Source of the DNA: Paenibacillus gorillae
GTDB lineage: Bacteria; Bacillota; Bacilli; Paenibacillales; Paenibacillaceae
Reading direction: 5' to 3'
Assembly: GCF_000513275.1 (NCBI RefSeq)
Contig: NZ_CBVJ010000089.1
Span: 1 to 55,520 of the forward strand
Length of the DNA: 55,520 bases
Shown: in pieces, positions 35,301 through 43,697 of the stretch
Position numbering within the stretch: the first letter of the stretch is position 1
Layout of the letters: the number at the start of each line of letters is the position of its first letter
Notes under the pieces: generated by a model
What the model saw: only the letters and a program-made list of their open reading frames with translations
The model's database searches: none
What the model was told of the DNA's origin: nothing
Position numbers and translations under genes: made by a program

Positions 35301-35990
35301 TCAGCCCTCTCCGCGCAGCACATAACCAGTGCCCCGTACCGTCTGAATAATCCGATTGCCGCTGCCATCCTCAAGCTTCTGGCGAAGCATCGCAATATAA
35401 ACCTCCAGCACATTGGATTCGCCGCTAAAGTCGAAGCCCCATATTTTTTCCATAATCGCATCACGTGTCAATACTCTGCGCGGGTTTTGCATGAAGAGCA
35501 GCAGCAAATCATACTCTTTAGCCGTCAGCTCGATTCGCCGTCCCGAACGGATCGCCTCGCGAGAATCTTGATCCAGCGCCAAATCGCCATAGACGATTTT
35601 ACTGCTTGACTCCTCAATCTTATCCGCTTTGCGCCGCAGCAGTGCACGTACCCTTGCAAGCAGCTCTTCCAGCGCAAACGGCTTAATTAAATAATCGTCC
35701 GCTCCGGCATCCAGACCTTTCACGCGGTCCGATATATCATCCTTAGCGGTCAGCATCAGAATCGGAACGGCGCTTCCTCCTTCACGTACCCGGCGGCATA
35801 CTTCCCACCCGTCCACATGCGGCATCATGACATCCAAAATAAGCAGATCAGGATCTGCCGTCAGCAGCAGCTTCAGCCCCTCTGCCCCATTGTTCGCCGT
35901 CATTACTTCATAGCCTTCAAAAGCCAAGCTTCTGCGCAGCAGCGAAGTAATCTTCTCATCATCATCTACTACGATAATTTGTGATCTCAT
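35301..35990 (-). CDS. OmpR-family response regulator
   Basis: 229 residues: receiver with Asp53 (LLILDVMMPHVDGWEV), Lys103 (YLIKPFALEELLARV) and a winged helix (ELTAKEYDLLLLFMQNPRRVLTRDAIMEKIWGFDF, NVLEVYIAMLRQKLE, TVRGTGYVLR). These are typical of the MprA-like subgroup. ATG 35990 has GGGGGTG upstream; the open frame beyond it lacks a site. Partner of the downstream kinase; located 86 bp after htrA with a hairpin in between. Confidence 0.92.
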   Translation of the reverse strand: MRSQIIVVDDDEKITSLLRRSLAFEGYEVMTANNGAEGLKLLLTADPDLLILDVMMPHVDGWEVCRRVREGGSAVPILMLTAKDDISDRVKGLDAGADDYLIKPFALEELLARVRALLRRKADKIEESSSKIVYGDLALDQDSREAIRSGRRIELTAKEYDLLLLFMQNPRRVLTRDAIMEKIWGFDFSGESNVLEVYIAMLRQKLEDGSGNRIIQTVRGTGYVLRGEG

Positions 35991-36020
35991 CACGCACCCC
36001 CATGTGCCTCTATACGCATA

Positions 36021-36057
36021 AAACAAGCGCAGAGCATGCAACACTCTGCGCTTGTTT
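36021..36057 (-). terminator. Terminator after htrA
   Basis: AAACAAGCGCAGAG (36021-36034) pairs with CTCTGCGCTTGTTT (36044-36057), nine-base loop; minus strand ends in TTTTATG. The short T-run may let some transcripts continue into the two-component genes. Confidence 0.75.
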
Positions 36058-36075
36058 GCACAACGCTCTTCTTAT

Positions 36076-37773
36076 TTACTCCGCATTGAATTTGTTTTTG
36101 TCGCCAATTTCGACCGGCACATTCATTTTTTCCCCTCTGCGGATAATGTTCAGTTCGATTTTATCGCCGACCTTTTTCGTTTGAATCTGCTTGATCAGCT
36201 GTTGCGTCGAATTGTATGCTTTTCCATCGATACCAAGAATGATATCGTATTGCTTCAGATCCGCCAAGTATGCAGGCGAATTATAGTAGACGTTGCTGAC
36301 GATTGAGCCTTCCGCTTTCTCAAGTCCCAGCTGCTTCGCAATGTCTTCTGTTACGTCTGCGAGACCTGCGCCGATGAACGGAACCGGTGTTTTCGGAACC
36401 TCTTTATTGTTTTTCAGATCATTCAACACGTTTTGAATCGTGCTGGTCGGAATCGCGAAACCGATGCCTTGCGCTTGCGAGCTAACCGCCGTATTAATGC
36501 CAACGACCTCGCCATTTACGTTAAGCAGCGGACCGCCGGAGTTGCCGGGATTAATCGATGCATCAGTTTGCAGCAAGTGCTCGTAATTGCGAGTGCCCTG
36601 CGAATCCGGAATGTCGATCGGACGCTCTTTTGCACTCAGTACCCCTACAGTAACGGTATGGTCAAAGCCGTACGGGTTGCCGATCGCCACGACCCAGTCA
36701 CCAATATTGATGTTGTCTGAGCTGCCTAGCGGAAGTGTAGGGAACGCTTTTTCTCCCGTTACTTTCAGAACAGCAAGGTCAAGCTGATAATCGGAGCCCA
36801 GAAGCTCAGCCGTAAACGGCTTATCATAGCCCTGTACTGTCACTTCGATTTTGTCCGAGTTGCCAACCACATGCTGATTCGTCAAAATGTAGCCGGTAGA
36901 GTCGAAGAAGAAGCCTGTGCCGATGCCGCTTGCTTGCAGATCGCTGTCATTGCCTTTATCCTGCGGCTTCGTTCCCGGATAGTCATCTCCGAAAAACTGG
37001 CGGAAGAACGGATCATCAAGAAAGCCTCCGCCGCTATTGTTTCTCGATGGCTTCACGTAAGTCTCGATTTTTACAACTGCCGGACTTGCTGTTTTGAACA
37101 GCGTAGAGATGTTATCCGGCCGCGCAGCTGCTGTAACCGGAGACGAACCGCCGTTGCTCGCTGTCTGACCGTTTGATGATTCATTCGTTTGCCCTGGCGC
37201 CATCGCCTGCGTCCCTTGCGTGAACCAGTTCTGCCGGTCCGACGTATACATGAGACCACCTACGACGAGCACCCCTGCAAGGAATGAGATAAACATCGAG
37301 CGGAAGGACGTTCCCCGCTTCGGCTCGCGCACTTGCCAATTACCCTTAGCGGATTGTTGATTCGATGTAAAGGAGCGAAGCGCAGGAGGCTGTGTAACCT
37401 CAGCTCTGTCATTAGCCGCTTGAATAGGCTCACCTGTATACTGCTGCTGCGATTGAACTCCTGCCGTGCTGCCCGCTGCCGCCGAAGCATAGGACGGATT
37501 TTCTTGAGGCTTGTTGAATGCCGGCTCCGAAGGATTGCTGCTATATGGCGATTGCGACGGCGAAGTGCTGCTCTCATCCTGTGCGCCAGGTCTATAAGGA
37601 CCGTAAGAATAATAATAGGAGGTTTTGCTTGCTCCATCCTGTTGTTCCGGCGAGCCGCTTTGTCCGCTGCTTTCCGCTCGTTCTGTCCCCTCCGTCTTAT
37701 CGACGGTTTTTTCACTATTCTCAGGATTTTGGAAAAAATCGTCAAATCCGTTCTTTTTGTTTTGATCGTCCAT
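36076..37773 (-). CDS. HtrA/DegP-like trypsin-type serine protease with PDZ domain
   Basis: Membrane-anchored quality-control protease. 565 residues: a long, Ser/Gln/Pro-rich cytoplasmic tail (1-157), one transmembrane helix (158-176), a Gly/Ser/Asn-rich linker, the trypsin-like domain with His301 (TNQHVVG), Asp332 (LDLAVLK) and Ser412 (NPGNSGGPL), and a C-terminal PDZ domain (about 455-560). The tail is much longer than in B. subtilis HtrA and is low-complexity (FFQNPENSEK, SYYYSYGPYRPG). Start ATG 37773 with AGGAGG upstream. The two-component genes that follow may regulate it. Confidence 0.93.
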   Translation of the reverse strand: MDDQNKKNGFDDFFQNPENSEKTVDKTEGTERAESSGQSGSPEQQDGASKTSYYYSYGPYRPGAQDESSTSPSQSPYSSNPSEPAFNKPQENPSYASAAAGSTAGVQSQQQYTGEPIQAANDRAEVTQPPALRSFTSNQQSAKGNWQVREPKRGTSFRSMFISFLAGVLVVGGLMYTSDRQNWFTQGTQAMAPGQTNESSNGQTASNGGSSPVTAAARPDNISTLFKTASPAVVKIETYVKPSRNNSGGGFLDDPFFRQFFGDDYPGTKPQDKGNDSDLQASGIGTGFFFDSTGYILTNQHVVGNSDKIEVTVQGYDKPFTAELLGSDYQLDLAVLKVTGEKAFPTLPLGSSDNINIGDWVVAIGNPYGFDHTVTVGVLSAKERPIDIPDSQGTRNYEHLLQTDASINPGNSGGPLLNVNGEVVGINTAVSSQAQGIGFAIPTSTIQNVLNDLKNNKEVPKTPVPFIGAGLADVTEDIAKQLGLEKAEGSIVSNVYYNSPAYLADLKQYDIILGIDGKAYNSTQQLIKQIQTKKVGDKIELNIIRRGEKMNVPVEIGDKNKFNAE

Positions 37774-38010
37774 AATTGTTTCTCCTCCTTAGGTATACCA
37801 TTTCCATCAAGCAGCCAAATTCCCTGATGGGCTGCTGCGTATATGTTGTATTCCTATCATGCACATTCTACCTTAAAACAAACTTAAAAGTACATGAAAT
37901 TAAAATAACTTCTGTAGGCGTGAAAGTATTGTTTTAACAGTATTTAACGAAATATACCGTCATTAAAAGGAGAAAAAAACAGATATAATTGTGGGCAATA
38001 TGTGGGCAAA
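37774..38010. other. htrA upstream region
   Basis: AT-rich stretch with a TAGAAT-type -10 near 37867 on the minus strand. No operator I can name with confidence. Confidence 0.3.
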
Positions 38011-38058
38011 AAAAATGAGCTGATCAGAAGGTTACACGCTCTCCCTTGATCAGCTCAT
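38011..38058 (-). terminator. Terminator of the YugN-like gene
   Basis: ATGAGCTGATCA (38015-38026) pairs with TGATCAGCTCAT (38047-38058); the minus strand continues in seven T. Confidence 0.9.
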
Positions 38059-38086
38059 ATTCAATTTCATCTAGCTCTGACCGCAA

Positions 38087-38497
38087 TTAATCCAATATCC
38101 GCTCTGCTTCCGACAGGGCTTCTTTGGCTTGGTCAAGCCATTTCGGCTCGATATTGGCATCAGGATCAACTGGTGTTTGAAACTGATCAAATAAAGCGCC
38201 TACAAGATGAGCTTTTGCTTCCGGATCATTGCCTTCGTTATATAAATGCTTCAATACATAGGGTGTGCCGAGCCGAATAACAGCATCGGTATCTTGGGAC
38301 GAATCATCTATACTGCCGGATATGACTTGAAAGGGCAGCCGCAGCCATACTTTATTGGCATCATCCAGCGCCCGGTCGAAGGAGCCGCTCGTATAGTCCC
38401 AGTTGCCGCCCAGCGAAAACTGCTGTTCTTCCAGCTGGCTGCGCACCTCGGTATAGCGGTTCTGATAGGATTCCAGCGTTGAGGACAGTGGCATCAT
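38087..38497 (-). CDS. YugN-like family protein
   Basis: 136 residues of the YugN-like family, unknown function. Resembles B. subtilis YugN in FSLGGNWDYTSGSFD, WLRLPFQVISGSID and VIRLGTPYVLKHLYNEG. ATG 38497 is chosen; the ATG at 38521 lies on the ribosome site AAAGGAG. No membrane segment or known active site. Tail of the lia gene set, 93 bp after liaR. Confidence 0.6.
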   Translation of the reverse strand: MMPLSSTLESYQNRYTEVRSQLEEQQFSLGGNWDYTSGSFDRALDDANKVWLRLPFQVISGSIDDSSQDTDAVIRLGTPYVLKHLYNEGNDPEAKAHLVGALFDQFQTPVDPDANIEPKWLDQAKEALSEAERILD

Positions 38498-38590
38498 TGA
38501 ATAGATTCTCTCCTTTAGCATGCAGCGGGTGCATCATAGTTGGTACGGTTTCGTACCGCTAAAGGATAGTATAGCCCCAATAATGACCGA

Positions 38591-39256
38591 TTATGATTGT
38601 TTGGCCCAGCCTTTGCGATGTGCCAGTACAGCCAGCTGCGTCCGGTCCTCCAGCTCGCATTTCATCAATAGATTGCTTACATGCGTTTTGACAGTCTTAA
38701 CACTAATATGAAGCTCCTCGCCAATCTCTTTGTTGGACCTGCCTTCAGCAATCAGCAGCAGCACTTCCTTCTCACGCTCCGTCAAGCCTTCGTCGCCAGC
38801 CTGCGCCGTACGCTGCCGAAGACCGCGCGTCAACGCTTGCGATACATCCGCCGTCATTACCGGCATCCCCCGCATTGCTCCATTCAGCGCGTAGATGAGC
38901 TCCTCCGCCGACACCGTCTTCAATACATAGCTGACAGCACCCGCTTCAATGGCGGCATATACCTTGTCATCCTCTAGAAAGCTGGTCAGCATAATGATCT
39001 TCATATCCGGAAAATGCGATATGATCGCCTTGGTCGTATCAATACCGTTCATGCCAGGCATCATTAAATCCATCAGGATCAGATCCGGCGTACTGCCGGA
39101 CATCAGCAAGTCCAATGCAGCTTGACCGCTGCCCGCTTCCGCAACGACCTCAAATTTCGGTTCCAGCATGAGATACGTACGCAATCCCGTTCTTACCATG
39201 TCATGATCGTCTACAATCATGATTTTTAACTTGTCATTCCCGTTCACTGCGCTCAT
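38591..39256 (-). CDS. liaR: LiaR-like NarL/FixJ response regulator
   Basis: 221 residues: receiver with Asp63 (LILMDLMMPGMNGIDTTKAI), Lys in SYVLKTVSAEELI, and a LuxR-type helix-turn-helix (LTEREKEVLLLIAEGRSNKEIGEELHISVKTVKTHVSNLLMKCELEDRTQLAVLAHR). It follows the kinase gene with a 23-bp overlap and completes a liaF-liaS-liaR operon, the cell-envelope stress system that answers lipid II-active antibiotics in Bacillus. Confidence 0.88.
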   Translation of the reverse strand: MSAVNGNDKLKIMIVDDHDMVRTGLRTYLMLEPKFEVVAEAGSGQAALDLLMSGSTPDLILMDLMMPGMNGIDTTKAIISHFPDMKIIMLTSFLEDDKVYAAIEAGAVSYVLKTVSAEELIYALNGAMRGMPVMTADVSQALTRGLRQRTAQAGDEGLTEREKEVLLLIAEGRSNKEIGEELHISVKTVKTHVSNLLMKCELEDRTQLAVLAHRKGWAKQS

Positions 39257-40283
39257 CCTGCTCGCTCCCTCGCCAAATTTTCGGAATGGTCACTTTCACT
39301 CTCGTCCCGCTGCCGGGCTTGCTTATAATCTCAGCCGTGCCGCCCAGCTTCTGAGCCCGTTCCTGCATCGTCGACAACCCGTATGACCCCCGTCTGACCT
39401 CCTGTACCCGAAAGCCCGATCCGTCATCCTGGAGATTAAGCGTAATTTGCCGCTCGGTTTCAGCAAGCGTCAACGAGCAGCTTTGCGCAGCCGCATGCTT
39501 GACGATATTGGCCATCGCTTCCTGCACAATAAGGAACAGCTGATGTTCCTTCGCTTCCGTTAATGGCTCTTCAATCCGCCACTCCAGCGCTCCCTGCAGG
39601 CCGTTCTGCCTGCAATAATCAGGGAACCATTTGTCCAAGGCTTCACGCAGCGTCTGCCCCTCCAGCTCCAGCGGGCGAAGCTGCGCAATAAAGACGCGCA
39701 TTTGCTTCTGCGCCAGCGTTGACATATGAATAAGCTGATCCAATACGGATGCCGCCCGTTCGCGATCAATCTCCTGCAGCTTGGGCAGGGAAGAGGCACA
39801 CATATGCATCGCGAACAATTGCTGACTTACCGTATCATGAAGATCACGGGCAAGGCGCTTGCGCTCTTCCAGCACCGCCGCTTCATTAGACGTAGCGATC
39901 ATAACCTGCTCCTCGCCTACCATCTGCAGCCGCTTCATCCGCTCCTGCATTTGAACAGCAAGCTCGTTGAATTCGCGGTACAGCACCATAAAGTTAAGAT
40001 CGCCCGTCTCGGTAATACGGACCTCATAGTTTCCGTTGTTAGCTTGCTTCATAGCAAGCTGCAGCGTATCCAGCCGTCTTTGCAGCCGCTGCCCGGCCCA
40101 ATAACCGAAAGCGGCGCTTACAAGCAGAAAGACGGATGCGGCACCTAGCCGCGTCTCCGTCTGCCCTGCTTCAAACGACAACCCGAACCAAACCGCAAAC
40201 CCAAGCAGCAGCGCAGCAACCGAAGAAGCGACGAACATAATAATGAGCTCCCACTTGCCGCTGCGCAGAAATCGCACCATCAT
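39234..40283 (-). CDS. liaS: LiaS-like sensor histidine kinase
   Basis: 349 residues: two transmembrane helices (about 11-35 and 46-64) with a very short external loop (intramembrane-sensing type), HAMP, HisKA_3 with His149 (EERKRLARDLHDTVSQQLFAMHM) and HATPase (DDGSGF, GSYGLSTMQERA). The architecture is that of LiaS/VraS. Start ATG 40283 6 bp after the liaF stop; GGGG site inside the liaF end. Partner of the downstream regulator and repressed by LiaF in the Bacillus model. Confidence 0.9.
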   Translation of the reverse strand: MMVRFLRSGKWELIIMFVASSVAALLLGFAVWFGLSFEAGQTETRLGAASVFLLVSAAFGYWAGQRLQRRLDTLQLAMKQANNGNYEVRITETGDLNFMVLYREFNELAVQMQERMKRLQMVGEEQVMIATSNEAAVLEERKRLARDLHDTVSQQLFAMHMCASSLPKLQEIDRERAASVLDQLIHMSTLAQKQMRVFIAQLRPLELEGQTLREALDKWFPDYCRQNGLQGALEWRIEEPLTEAKEHQLFLIVQEAMANIVKHAAAQSCSLTLAETERQITLNLQDDGSGFRVQEVRRGSYGLSTMQERAQKLGGTAEIISKPGSGTRVKVTIPKIWRGSEQDERSERE

Positions 40284-40289
40284 TAGTCT

Positions 40290-41282
40290 TTACCCCACCT
40301 TCGTAACTCGAACGTCGCCAACGAATGTGCTAACGACTAATTTAATCCGCTTATCCGTCTCGCCATAGGCTGGCGTATAAATATTTACACTTTTGAAAAA
40401 GCCGCCTTCGCGTTCTCCCAAAATTTTCACATCACCTACAAATGCACTGGATACCACTTGAATGCCCACTTCATAATCATTGGGAACATACACTTTGACA
40501 TCACCAACGAAAGAGGAAATGCAAAGCCTTGTTTCCCCGAACGGAATTTGGGCTTTCGTCAGATCGACAACCGTGTCTCCGATAAAATGCGAGATGTTCA
40601 TCGGCTTCAGTTCCCAGTAGTCGTGACCGATATGAATATCGCCGATAAAGCCGGAACGTGTCTGCGCGTTGGAATCATAATTCCAATATTCGGTTTCATG
40701 ATGATGATGGTGATGACGGCCATGCCGTTTCGAATGATCGTGATGCTTTTTATAATCATTCTCCTTATACTCAGCTTGCTTCGGCTCGTTCCGATCTTCT
40801 TCATGATCTTCACCCGGCTTTGTCGGATCAGGATGAAGCGGAGGCGCTGGCGGCACATGTCCTTGCGGATCTTTGTACCCGGTATACGATTTCCAGTCAT
40901 CCTTTGGCTCAGAATGCGAGCGGCGCTTGCGTTTCTTAGGCCGCCTGATCATATTGATCCCGATTAAGATGATGATAATAGGCCAAATATAAGGAGCAAT
41001 ATCACCTGCCGACCATGAAAACCAATCCAGATTGCGTCCGAGAAAAACAAATCCGATCAACAGCATAATTCCGCCCCACCAGCCGGAGCCGGAACCGTTG
41101 AAAGCACCGGACAGCACCCCCTGCAATCCGAAATAGATCAGAATGACAGGCCAATAAGTGGATATGAGATGGCCTATGCTGAAATCGAAGTCGAGCTGCC
41201 CCGTCTGCCGCAGCAGAAAGAGTACGCCAACCGCAATAACGATTACCCCTATAAATAGCCGGTTTATAAAATTTCCATTCAT
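40290..41282 (-). CDS. liaF: LiaF-like cell-wall-active antibiotics response protein
   Basis: 330 residues: four transmembrane helices (1-110), a basic and His-rich cytoplasmic linker (about 112-200) with six consecutive His at 190-195, and a C-terminal beta-rich LiaF domain (about 205-330; HFIGDTVVDLTKAQIPFGETRLCISSFVGDVKVYVP). In Bacillus LiaF inhibits LiaS. ATG 41282, AGGAG upstream. TATACT at 41328 is a likely -10 (TTTTGA 17 bp upstream). First gene of liaFSR. Confidence 0.88.
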   Translation of the reverse strand: MNGNFINRLFIGVIVIAVGVLFLLRQTGQLDFDFSIGHLISTYWPVILIYFGLQGVLSGAFNGSGSGWWGGIMLLIGFVFLGRNLDWFSWSAGDIAPYIWPIIIILIGINMIRRPKKRKRRSHSEPKDDWKSYTGYKDPQGHVPPAPPLHPDPTKPGEDHEEDRNEPKQAEYKENDYKKHHDHSKRHGRHHHHHHETEYWNYDSNAQTRSGFIGDIHIGHDYWELKPMNISHFIGDTVVDLTKAQIPFGETRLCISSFVGDVKVYVPNDYEVGIQVVSSAFVGDVKILGEREGGFFKSVNIYTPAYGETDKRIKLVVSTFVGDVRVTKVG

Positions 41283-41373
41283 ATACTTTCATCTCCTGCC
41301 TATGCATTCATTCTTTGTATATTTAGTATAGCTAAAGCTGCCATGCTTCAAAAGGGACGGCCGATTGAACTTG

Positions 41374-41395
41374 TTCTCCGTCTCTAGACGGAGAA
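41374..41395. repeat. Perfect 22-bp inverted repeat upstream of liaF and amt
   Basis: TTCTCCGTCT (41374-41383), CT, AGACGGAGAA (41386-41395), in the 280-bp divergent region. It is upstream of the liaF promoter and far from the amt one; a candidate operator of unknown owner. Confidence 0.55.
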
Positions 41396-41440
41396 GGAGC
41401 GTTTCATCCAGTTCAGCAATGACGGATTTCATAGCTTACA

Positions 41441-41495
41441 TGTCACGAAACATTACGTTAATTCGTTGACATAGCTAACTTCGTCTATTTATAAT
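41441..41495 (+). promoter_or_regulatory. amt promoter with GlnR/TnrA-like box
   Basis: TGTCACGAAACATTACG (41441-41457) matches TGTNA-N7-TNACA at 9 of the 10 positions with fixed bases except the last A (G). A promoter follows: TTGACA (41466-41471), 18-bp spacer, TATAAT (41490-41495). The box is centred about 53 bp upstream of the predicted start. Confidence 0.7.
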
Positions 41496-41564
41496 GATGA
41501 ACGGATTGGAAAGCAGAGAAAAACCTTACATCAGATTACTCACAGAATAGAGGTTGATCAAAAG

Positions 41565-42860
41565 ATGGACATTACCGAGCTGTCCAGAGGCCTGGATACG
41601 GTATGGGTCGTACTAACAGCGGCGATGATCCTGCTGATGGAGGGCGGATTCGCTCTGCTGGAAGCTGGCTTCGTCAGACAGAAAAATGCAGTCAGCATCA
41701 TTATGAAAGTATTTGTCGATATCTGTTTTGGAGCCCTTGTCTTCTATTTAGTCGGTTTCGGCATTATGTATGGTAAAGATATCGGCGGGCTGTTCGGAGC
41801 GAGCGGTTTTCTCATGAAAGGCGATCTCTCTCATATCGTGCTCAACATTTCTAATGAGACGTATTGGCTGTTTCAATGCGCCTTCGTTATTGCAGTCATC
41901 TCGATTGTGTCAGGAGCAGTGGCCGAACGTATTCATTTCCGCGCCTACATTCTGTTTACGATCGCAATGACCGGCTTGATCTATCCGCTGGCAGGCCACT
42001 GGGTATGGTCGGGCAGCGGCTGGCTTGGCAAGCTTGGCATGATCGACTTTGCAGGTTCGGCGGTTATTCACGCCCTTGGCGGATTCGCTGCTTTGGCAGC
42101 GGCAATCTTCATCGGACCGCGGATCGGCAAGTTTATGCCTGACGGCAAAGTCAATATCGTTCCCCCGTCCAACCTTCCCCTTGCATCCGTAGGCGCCTTC
42201 ATTCTATGGTTCGGGTGGTTTGGCTTCAACGCAGGCAGTACGCTTAGCGCTACCCATTCCGGAATCGGTCATATTGCTATCACAACCATGCTCTCAGCAG
42301 CCTCCGGCGGAGCAATTTGCATTTTGTTTACGATGCTGCGTTATAAGAAAGCAGACCCGCCTATGGTGATCAACGGATCACTAGCCGGACTTGTCGGCAT
42401 TACGGCGGGTTGTGCTTTCGTCTCCGATACCGCCGCTATTCTAATCGGTGCAGTATGCGGCATCGCGATGGTGCTTGCAACTGAGATGCTGGAGCGGAAA
42501 AAAATCGACGATCCTGTCGGCGCTTTCGCCGTTCACGGCATAAGCGGAAGCATAGGCACACTAGCCGTCGGTTTGTTCGCCGTTCCAGAGCTGGCGGCGA
42601 ATTCAGGACAAGGCTATTACGGCCTGTTCTATGGCGGAGGCTGGAGCTTACTGGGCGTACAAGCCCTTGGGCTCGTGACCGTTGCCGTCTGGGGATTCGC
42701 TATCACTTGGCTGTTCCTAAAGCTGATTCGTCTCATCATGCCGGTAAGAGTATCCAAGGACGAAGAGCTGGTAGGTCTTGACGTCGGCATTCACGGTGTA
42801 CCCGCCTATAGCGACAACAGCGACTTCATTGATCTCGACCGGGTGAAAAGCGGAAATTAA
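41565..42860 (+). CDS. amt: Ammonium transporter, Amt family
   Basis: Trimeric inner-membrane channel for ammonium, 431 residues with about 11 transmembrane helices. Signatures: ILLMEGGFALLEAGFVRQKNAVSIIMK, the two pore histidines (AVIHALGGFAALAA and FAVHGISGSIGTLAVG) and WFGWFGFNAGSTLSA. C-terminal tail VRVSKDEELVGLDVGIHGVPAYS is typical of PII-controlled Amt proteins. ATG 41565 has GAGG upstream. No glnK is adjacent. A nitrogen box precedes the promoter. Confidence 0.96.
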   Translation: MDITELSRGLDTVWVVLTAAMILLMEGGFALLEAGFVRQKNAVSIIMKVFVDICFGALVFYLVGFGIMYGKDIGGLFGASGFLMKGDLSHIVLNISNETYWLFQCAFVIAVISIVSGAVAERIHFRAYILFTIAMTGLIYPLAGHWVWSGSGWLGKLGMIDFAGSAVIHALGGFAALAAAIFIGPRIGKFMPDGKVNIVPPSNLPLASVGAFILWFGWFGFNAGSTLSATHSGIGHIAITTMLSAASGGAICILFTMLRYKKADPPMVINGSLAGLVGITAGCAFVSDTAAILIGAVCGIAMVLATEMLERKKIDDPVGAFAVHGISGSIGTLAVGLFAVPELAANSGQGYYGLFYGGGWSLLGVQALGLVTVAVWGFAITWLFLKLIRLIMPVRVSKDEELVGLDVGIHGVPAYSDNSDFIDLDRVKSGN

Positions 42861-42877
42861 AACATTCCATTACAAAA

Positions 42878-42918
42878 AAAACGTTGTCACCGCTTCATAC
42901 GGTGACAACGTTTTTTCG
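42878..42918 (+). terminator. Terminator of amt
   Basis: AAAACGTTGTCACCG (42878-42892) with CGGTGACAACGTTTT (42900-42914), 7-base loop, six T at the end. 17 bp after the amt stop. Confidence 0.95.
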
Positions 42919-42966
42919 TTTCGTTTATTAAAGTCGGGCAAGAGGTTATTACGGAATAAGTGAAGC

Positions 42967-43344
42967 TTAGCGCAGCTCATTAGCCAGCTCTGATGATACC
43001 GAAACCATATCACCAGGTGACGAGCTTAACTGAATCGAACGGGCATTCTCGATCTCTTGACGCAGCTCCCGTACTTTCTCCATCGGTTTTTTAACAAAAT
43101 GAATGTATTCGACAGCCAGATGATGGTCGGGCTTGCGGCCGGACAGCAGGCGGCGAAAAGCGGACATCGACTGATAGGCGCGCTCTTCCTTCATCCGGCG
43201 TTTCTCGTAGCGCTCCACCATCTGCTCGATTTCGATAATTTCCTGTTCTTTCTTTACTACATAGGCATCGATGAATGGCAATACTTCAGCCGCTTTGCGG
43301 TGGTATGCAGCTGTATAATTCGTATAAACAATCGGATCCGTCAT
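42967..43344 (-). CDS. Hypothetical protein, helical coiled-coil
   Basis: 125 residues, no family I recognise. Residues 25-58 are strongly coiled-coil (DAYVVKKEQEIIEIEQMVERYEKRRMKEERAY), followed by FRRLLSGRKP and a second helix (VEYIHFVKKPMEKVRELRQEIENA). Hydrophilic, no signal or membrane segment. Start ATG 43344 with GGGTG upstream. Single gene in a stretch of sporulation- and envelope-related genes; function unknown. Confidence 0.75.
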   Translation of the reverse strand: MTDPIVYTNYTAAYHRKAAEVLPFIDAYVVKKEQEIIEIEQMVERYEKRRMKEERAYQSMSAFRRLLSGRKPDHHLAVEYIHFVKKPMEKVRELRQEIENARSIQLSSSPGDMVSVSSELANELR

Positions 43345-43437
43345 AACCGTTCACCCAACTTGTATGTTATATTTACTAACATCATCTATCATACAATAGA
43401 AGGGCCAGTTTTGAAAACTGTTTTTTTAGATGAAATA

Positions 43438-43470
43438 AAAGAGAAGCCGGACTAAGCCGGCTCCTCTTTT
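43438..43470. terminator. Terminator shared by the Asn-rich peptide gene
   Basis: AAAGAG-A-AGCCGG (43438-43450) pairs with CCGGCT-C-CTCTTT (43457-43469); T-rich tails on both strands. 20 bp after the peptide gene stop. Confidence 0.85.
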
Positions 43471-43488
43471 ATTTTTCCCAATACGGGA

Positions 43489-43638
43489 TTACTTTTGCGT
43501 ATTTTGTGTTGCGTTGTTTGCATTGTTGTTTGCATTGTTGTTTGCATTTTTGTTCGCTGCGTTGCCTTGGTTGAATTCTTCTGCGAATTCAGCATTCAAG
43601 TTGCTGTTTTGATTTTTGTTATTTTTGTTTTTAGCCAT
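43489..43638 (-). CDS. Asn/Lys-rich small protein, possible gamma-type SASP
   Basis: 49 residues, MAKNKNNKNQNSNLNAEFAEEFNQGN followed by the repeated NANN units (three tandem AACAATGCAAAC-like repeats in the DNA). The NAEFAEEFN core resembles the EFASETN unit of gamma-type small acid-soluble spore proteins, which serve as amino-acid stores; it has one unit instead of the usual two. ATG 43638 has a very strong GGAGGTGA site eight bases upstream. It is 59 bp after the 3D-domain gene, without a terminator between, so cotranscription is likely. Confidence 0.6.
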   Translation of the reverse strand: MAKNKNNKNQNSNLNAEFAEEFNQGNAANKNANNNANNNANNATQNTQK

Positions 43639-43697
43639 TGTTATCGTCACCTCCCATACTAGTATGGCAAAGCACCCGATTAATATGCGTTCATATT

